A DNA stretch of 10,308 nucleotides. Origin: Balneolales bacterium. Lineage in GTDB: Bacteria; Bacteroidota; Rhodothermia; Balneolales; Natronogracilivirgulaceae. Below the pieces are notes generated by a model. That model was not told where the DNA came from and made no database searches. It worked only from the letters and a program-made list of their open reading frames with translations. Shown here one piece after another: positions 7,231 through 10,308 of the stretch (positions are counted from its first letter, which is position 1; each line of letters begins with the position of its first letter). The DNA lies in assembly GCA_007116685.1 (NCBI GenBank), contig SKIC01000247.1:1-10308 (forward strand). Reading direction: 5' to 3'. The position numbers were made by a program, and so were the translations under genes.

Positions 7231-7400
7231 GAAAAAAAACGGCTAGCAAAATACTGTACATCATTCAAAGAGAGTTCTCAGATGTTTTAAATGATTGATA
7301 TGCTTGGTTAAGTTTCTGCAGTAAATATTGATAAATCATAGTTTTGACTTTATCTAAAAGTATCTTTTATTTCTACGAGACGATGAAATAAAAAAATTGA

Positions 7401-9182
7401 ATGTTTAAAAGTACGCAGGGTCTTGTAAGCTTGTTTTTCGGTGAATTAGATTCGGGTATTGTGGCAATTATACTTGTCGTGATGTCAGTTCTGATATCAT
7501 GGTATTTTTTTAGAAGGAGTAGAAAAGAGAGAACAGCTAAAGACATTGAGCAACTTCGTATAACAGCTAATGAAGCTGAAAGAAAACATGTAGATGTTTT
7601 GAAGCAACTGGAATCCAAAGCCAAGGAATTAGAAAAAATGGCAATGTTTCGAAACCAGTTATTTCAAGATATATCGCATGAATTACGCACACCACTTACG
7701 CTCATAAAAGGCCCCGCTGCTAACCTGTTGAAACATAGCCGCCTATCTTTGCCGGAGCGTCAAAAAATGCATCAGATATACAGAAATGTTCACAGGCTTT
7801 CTCAGTTGGTTGAACAATTGGCAGACTTGAATAGATTGGAATCCGGCAATACAGTGCATTTACATATTCGTAAGGTAAATTTGAGTAAGTTCATTGGATT
7901 GATAGTCGAGTCTTTCTCCGAATTGATGCAATCCAAGCAATTGAGTTGGGATATCTCCATACCGAAATCATCCATTTATGCTTATATCGATCCTGATAAA
8001 ATTGAAAAAGTGATCTTCAATATTCTCAGCAATGCATGCAAATTTACCCCTTTCGGAGGAACCATTTTTATTCTGCTTAAAGAGAATGAAGATGATGTAG
8101 AGTTTCACATTACCGATTCCGGTATAGGAATGGATGAAGAAGAAATAGAGACTTTATTTGCTCGCTTTGAAACCATTGGCAAACAAGGCGGAAAATATAG
8201 GCTGGGTTTGGGCATTGGTATGTCTTTAAGTAAAGAATATTTAGATAAGCACTCAGCTCGCATTGAAGTGAAGAGTGATAAAAAGAAGGGTACTTCATTT
8301 GTGATCAGCTTTTTACAAGGGAAAGATCACTTTTCACCCGATATGATATCCGAAGAGCTTTTTTCAACTGAGACCTCGTTTTTGCCAGAGCCATTACATA
8401 TCGAAACCTCTTCAAACATAGTCCCTTTAAAGAATCAAACAGTACTTGTTGTTGAAGACAATGTGGAATTATCATCTTATATCGTCTCTTTGCTTAAAGA
8501 AAGAGGTTATACTGTTCAAGTAGCCGTGAATGGTGCGGAAGGATTGAAATCCATCCGGGAAAACCCTCCTGATATCATTGTATCTGACATTATGATGCCG
8601 GTTATGGATGGTTTTGAATTGCTAAAAGAATTACGCAGAGACGAAAATCTTCGATTCATTCCTGCAATTTTTCTAACGGCACTTACAGATATAGAAGACA
8701 AAATCAGAAGTTTTCAAATTGGGGTAAACGATTATATTCTAAAACCTTTTGATGCCAGTGAGTTATTGGTGCGCATTCGTAATTTGTTGCATTTTCGTCA
8801 AGAAAGGTTAGCTCCCCATAAAGAAATAAAGCAGTCTGATGATACGGGCAAAAACGGCAATCCCTTAGAAAATGATGACGCTTTGATTGCCTATATAAGC
8901 AATTGGATTGAAGAAAGTCTTGGCTCAGATAATATGACTATTGAAATGCTTGCGTTATCTTTGGCGATGAGTAGAAGTGCTTTGTATAGGGAAATAAAAC
9001 GACTGACCGGCTTTCCTCCCGCTGCTTTCATAAAAGAACTACGCTTGCAATACGCAAGGCGCATGGTAGAGAGTAATAAAGTTTCTGGGATTAAAGAATT
9101 GAGTAAAAAGGTAGGGTATAGCAACACAACCTATTTTAGAGATCAGTTCATTCAACGTTTCGGAAAAGAACCTTTTGTATAA
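7401..9182 (+). CDS. Hybrid histidine kinase-REC-AraC protein lacking a sensor domain
   Basis: A 593-residue one-protein two-component system with the cytoplasmic layout of Bacteroidota HTCS regulators. A single membrane segment (about 18-37) is followed by a charged coiled coil (40-82). HisKA has ISHELRTPLT with phospho-acceptor H93. The ATPase domain has an N-box (N207, N211), DSGIG (239-243) and GLGIG (269-273). The receiver domain (346-463) has E352/D353, phospho-acceptor D396, T426 and K448. An AraC-type double HTH (about 500-590) includes VGYSNTTYFRDQFIQRFGKEP. All catalytic residues are intact. Unlike classical HTCS proteins, there is no periplasmic propeller or Y_Y_Y sensor: only about 17 residues precede the membrane helix. 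An in-frame TGA directly before the ATG (7398-7400) and just 170 bp to marC rule out a long missing N-terminus. The stimulus must reach it through the membrane, the coiled coil or a partner. The two EF-hand genes follow at once. DNA targets are unknown. Confidence 0.93.
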   Translation: MFKSTQGLVSLFFGELDSGIVAIILVVMSVLISWYFFRRSRKERTAKDIEQLRITANEAERKHVDVLKQLESKAKELEKMAMFRNQLFQDISHELRTPLTLIKGPAANLLKHSRLSLPERQKMHQIYRNVHRLSQLVEQLADLNRLESGNTVHLHIRKVNLSKFIGLIVESFSELMQSKQLSWDISIPKSSIYAYIDPDKIEKVIFNILSNACKFTPFGGTIFILLKENEDDVEFHITDSGIGMDEEEIETLFARFETIGKQGGKYRLGLGIGMSLSKEYLDKHSARIEVKSDKKKGTSFVISFLQGKDHFSPDMISEELFSTETSFLPEPLHIETSSNIVPLKNQTVLVVEDNVELSSYIVSLLKERGYTVQVAVNGAEGLKSIRENPPDIIVSDIMMPVMDGFELLKELRRDENLRFIPAIFLTALTDIEDKIRSFQIGVNDYILKPFDASELLVRIRNLLHFRQERLAPHKEIKQSDDTGKNGNPLENDDALIAYISNWIEESLGSDNMTIEMLALSLAMSRSALYREIKRLTGFPPAAFIKELRLQYARRMVESNKVSGIKELSKKVGYSNTTYFRDQFIQRFGKEPFV

Positions 9183-9186
9183 AGAT

Positions 9187-9732
9187 ATGCTTAGTCCATT
9201 TCAAAAAAGAAAACTAACCAGATACTTCAATTGTATTGATCACAATGCCAAAGGCTATTTTACTATTGAAGATGTTGATGCTATAGCGATACGTTTAGCT
9301 CAAGGAAAACAGATTCCCCTAGACTCTGATGTGTTTGAACTAATAAGAGAAGGAATTCGAGCAATTTGGTCGAATGCCAGATTGTATGGATTTTCTCAGG
9401 ATCCGGATAAAGTAACTTTAAGCGACTGGTTGGTTCATGAGGCAAATATACTCTCGAAGGAAGAAATGGTTGAGGGATACATGAAAAAAATAAGCCGTGA
9501 TGTTTTCGATTTGGTTGATACACAAGGAAAAGGTGTAATCGACGAAAAACAGTATTGTCTTTTAATGGAGTCTTTTGCGGTAGAGCCCGGAATTACAAAT
9601 TGGTGTTTTCGGCAAATGGATACCATGAATAAAGGATTCTTAGTTCGCGAAGAATTTGTTAGAATTGTGGAAGATTTTCATCTAAGTGAAGATCGCTCAG
9701 CACCAGGAAACTATTTGTTTGGAATTTATTAG
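9187..9732 (+). CDS. EF-hand-like protein, first of tandem pair
   Basis: A 181-residue soluble protein without signal peptide, with the helix-loop-helix spacing of four-EF-hand proteins of the sarcoplasmic calcium-binding/calerythrin type. Loop 1 is D18-x-N20-x-K22-G23...D29. Site 2 is a shortened QDPDKVTLSDW (71-81). Loop 3 is D111-x-Q-x-K115-G116-x-I118...Q122. Loop 4 is D145-x-M-x-K149-G150-x-L152...E156. The invariant Asp 1 and Gly 6 are kept in loops 1, 3 and 4, but position 5, normally a Ca ligand (D/N/S), is Lys in all three, so calcium binding is doubtful except perhaps at one site. The end, APGNYLFGIY, resembles from memory the C-terminus of actinobacterial EF-hand proteins. The frame is open from a TTG at 9175 inside the kinase, but the ATG at 9187 is preferred because the paralogue also begins MLS. 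It lies 4 bp after the kinase stop, so it is almost certainly translated from the same mRNA. Confidence 0.82.
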   Translation: MLSPFQKRKLTRYFNCIDHNAKGYFTIEDVDAIAIRLAQGKQIPLDSDVFELIREGIRAIWSNARLYGFSQDPDKVTLSDWLVHEANILSKEEMVEGYMKKISRDVFDLVDTQGKGVIDEKQYCLLMESFAVEPGITNWCFRQMDTMNKGFLVREEFVRIVEDFHLSEDRSAPGNYLFGIY

Positions 9733-9736
9733 GGAG
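9732..9736 (+). promoter_or_regulatory. Shine-Dalgarno-like site of the second EF-hand gene
   Basis: GGGAG overlaps the last base of the first EF-hand stop codon (TAG) and sits 8 bases before the ATG at 9745. It is the best-placed purine-rich site in the window and supports both that start and tight coupling of the two paralogues on one transcript. Confidence 0.5.
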
Positions 9737-9744
9737 TCTTTTCT

Positions 9745-10287
9745 ATGCTAAGTTGGGTACAAATAAGAAAATTCACTCGCTTTTTTAATGTTCTGGACAG
9801 AAATGCAAAGGGTTATCTTACAGAGGAAGATATCTATTGCGTCGGATTAGAGATGGCGCAAAAAAATGGAATAACAGAACAAAATGAGCAGTGGCCAGAA
9901 CTTGTCTCAAATATAGATTTTATTTGGAATCAGGCTCAGAAACATAGCGTATGTGGGGATCCGGATAAAATCTTTCTCATTGACTGGCTTGAACATTTGA
10001 AAGTAGTTATAAGTGATAAAAATTCATCAGAAAGATACATAGCTAAAATAGGGCAAGATATTTTTGATTTGTTTTCTGATCAGCAATCAAAAATGACTAC
10101 TGAAGCCTATATAGCAGCCTATAATTGTTTTGGTATAGATTCCTATATACTAGACTGGACTTATAAAAACCATTTGTCAATTCGAGAAGAAGGACTGAAC
10201 CGTAAAGATTATCTGGAACTGGTGAAGGATTTTTATCTGGCAACAGATCAAAATGCTCCGGGTAATTTTTTATTCGGCCCCTTTTGA
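9745..10287 (+). CDS. Degenerate EF-hand-like protein, second of tandem pair
   Basis: A 180-residue soluble paralogue of the preceding gene, collinear along its whole length. Shared anchors are MLS at the start, RK-x-TR-x-FN (8-15), loop 1 D18-x-NAKGY-x-T-x-ED (18-29), IW (60-61), DPDK (72-75), DWL (80-82), KI with DxFDL (about 101-109) and the closing APGN[FY]LFG. The C-terminal half has lost the metal loops: the third site reads SDQQSKMTTE, without the position-6 Gly, and the fourth (about 144-155, LSIREEGLNRKD) lacks Asp 1. At most loop 1 and the DPDK site could bind metal, and loop 1 also has Lys at position 5. This looks like a gene duplication followed by asymmetric divergence, the helical scaffold being kept for protein contacts. 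It starts 12 bp after its neighbour and is the last gene seen in the unit; the window ends 21 bases later with no visible terminator. Confidence 0.78.
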   Translation: MLSWVQIRKFTRFFNVLDRNAKGYLTEEDIYCVGLEMAQKNGITEQNEQWPELVSNIDFIWNQAQKHSVCGDPDKIFLIDWLEHLKVVISDKNSSERYIAKIGQDIFDLFSDQQSKMTTEAYIAAYNCFGIDSYILDWTYKNHLSIREEGLNRKDYLELVKDFYLATDQNAPGNFLFGPF

Positions 10288-10308
10288 TGTCTATCTCATT
10301 TTACTCTA

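Noticed and set aside
7343..7368. Possible kinase promoter: TTTG (7343-7346) and TATCTTTT (7361-7368)
   Set aside because: The -7 element is off by its last base and the 14-base spacing is too short for the usual Bacteroidota arrangement in this A+T-rich stretch.
7231..7400. Remnant of a lost periplasmic sensor domain upstream of the kinase
   Set aside because: The gap is only 170 bp, contains an in-frame stop directly before the ATG, and shows no recognisable sensor-domain coding sequence in any frame.

Overview
The window looks like a chromosomal segment of a Bacteroidota bacterium, perhaps Flavobacteriia or Saprospiria/Chitinophagia. Three things suggest this: the one-component hybrid histidine kinase with an AraC-type C-terminal domain, which is typical of that phylum; AT-rich starts, mostly without strong Shine-Dalgarno sequences; and one good match to the Bacteroidota -7 element TAnnTTTG. 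This is inferred from family knowledge, not from a search.

Layout. (1) Bases 3-2975 (+) hold the 3' four-fifths of cobalamin-dependent methionine synthase (metH); the 5' end lies upstream of the window. (2) Bases 2976-4640 look accessory. They contain a lone AAA_14/DUF4143 ATPase on the minus strand, flanked by about 200 and 350 bp of gene-free DNA with several inverted repeats, including two neighbouring hairpins that share a YCCT loop. (3) On the minus strand lie a secreted ankyrin-repeat protein and a DinB-fold protein 22 bp downstream of it, probably one transcript. Upstream of them, after a clear Rho-independent terminator, is a GAF-domain protein related to free methionine-R-sulfoxide reductase. 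(4) Diverging from the GAF gene is a MarC-family membrane protein (+). (5) Bases 7401-10287 (+) form a tight three-gene unit: a hybrid histidine kinase/response regulator/AraC protein with almost no sensory N-terminus, then two tandem paralogous EF-hand-like proteins, with gaps of only 4 and 12 bp.

The most unusual part is region 5. A membrane-anchored HTCS-like regulator without a periplasmic sensor domain is apparently cotranscribed with two diverged cytoplasmic EF-hand proteins of the sarcoplasmic-calcium-binding/calerythrin type. Their metal-binding loops carry Lys at loop position 5 and are further degraded in the second copy. The arrangement suggests, but does not prove, that the EF-hand proteins work with the kinase, for instance as its sensory or inhibitory partners. 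The other genes are ordinary housekeeping or widely scattered accessory genes with no evident shared pathway, apart from a loose methionine link between metH and the GAF protein.
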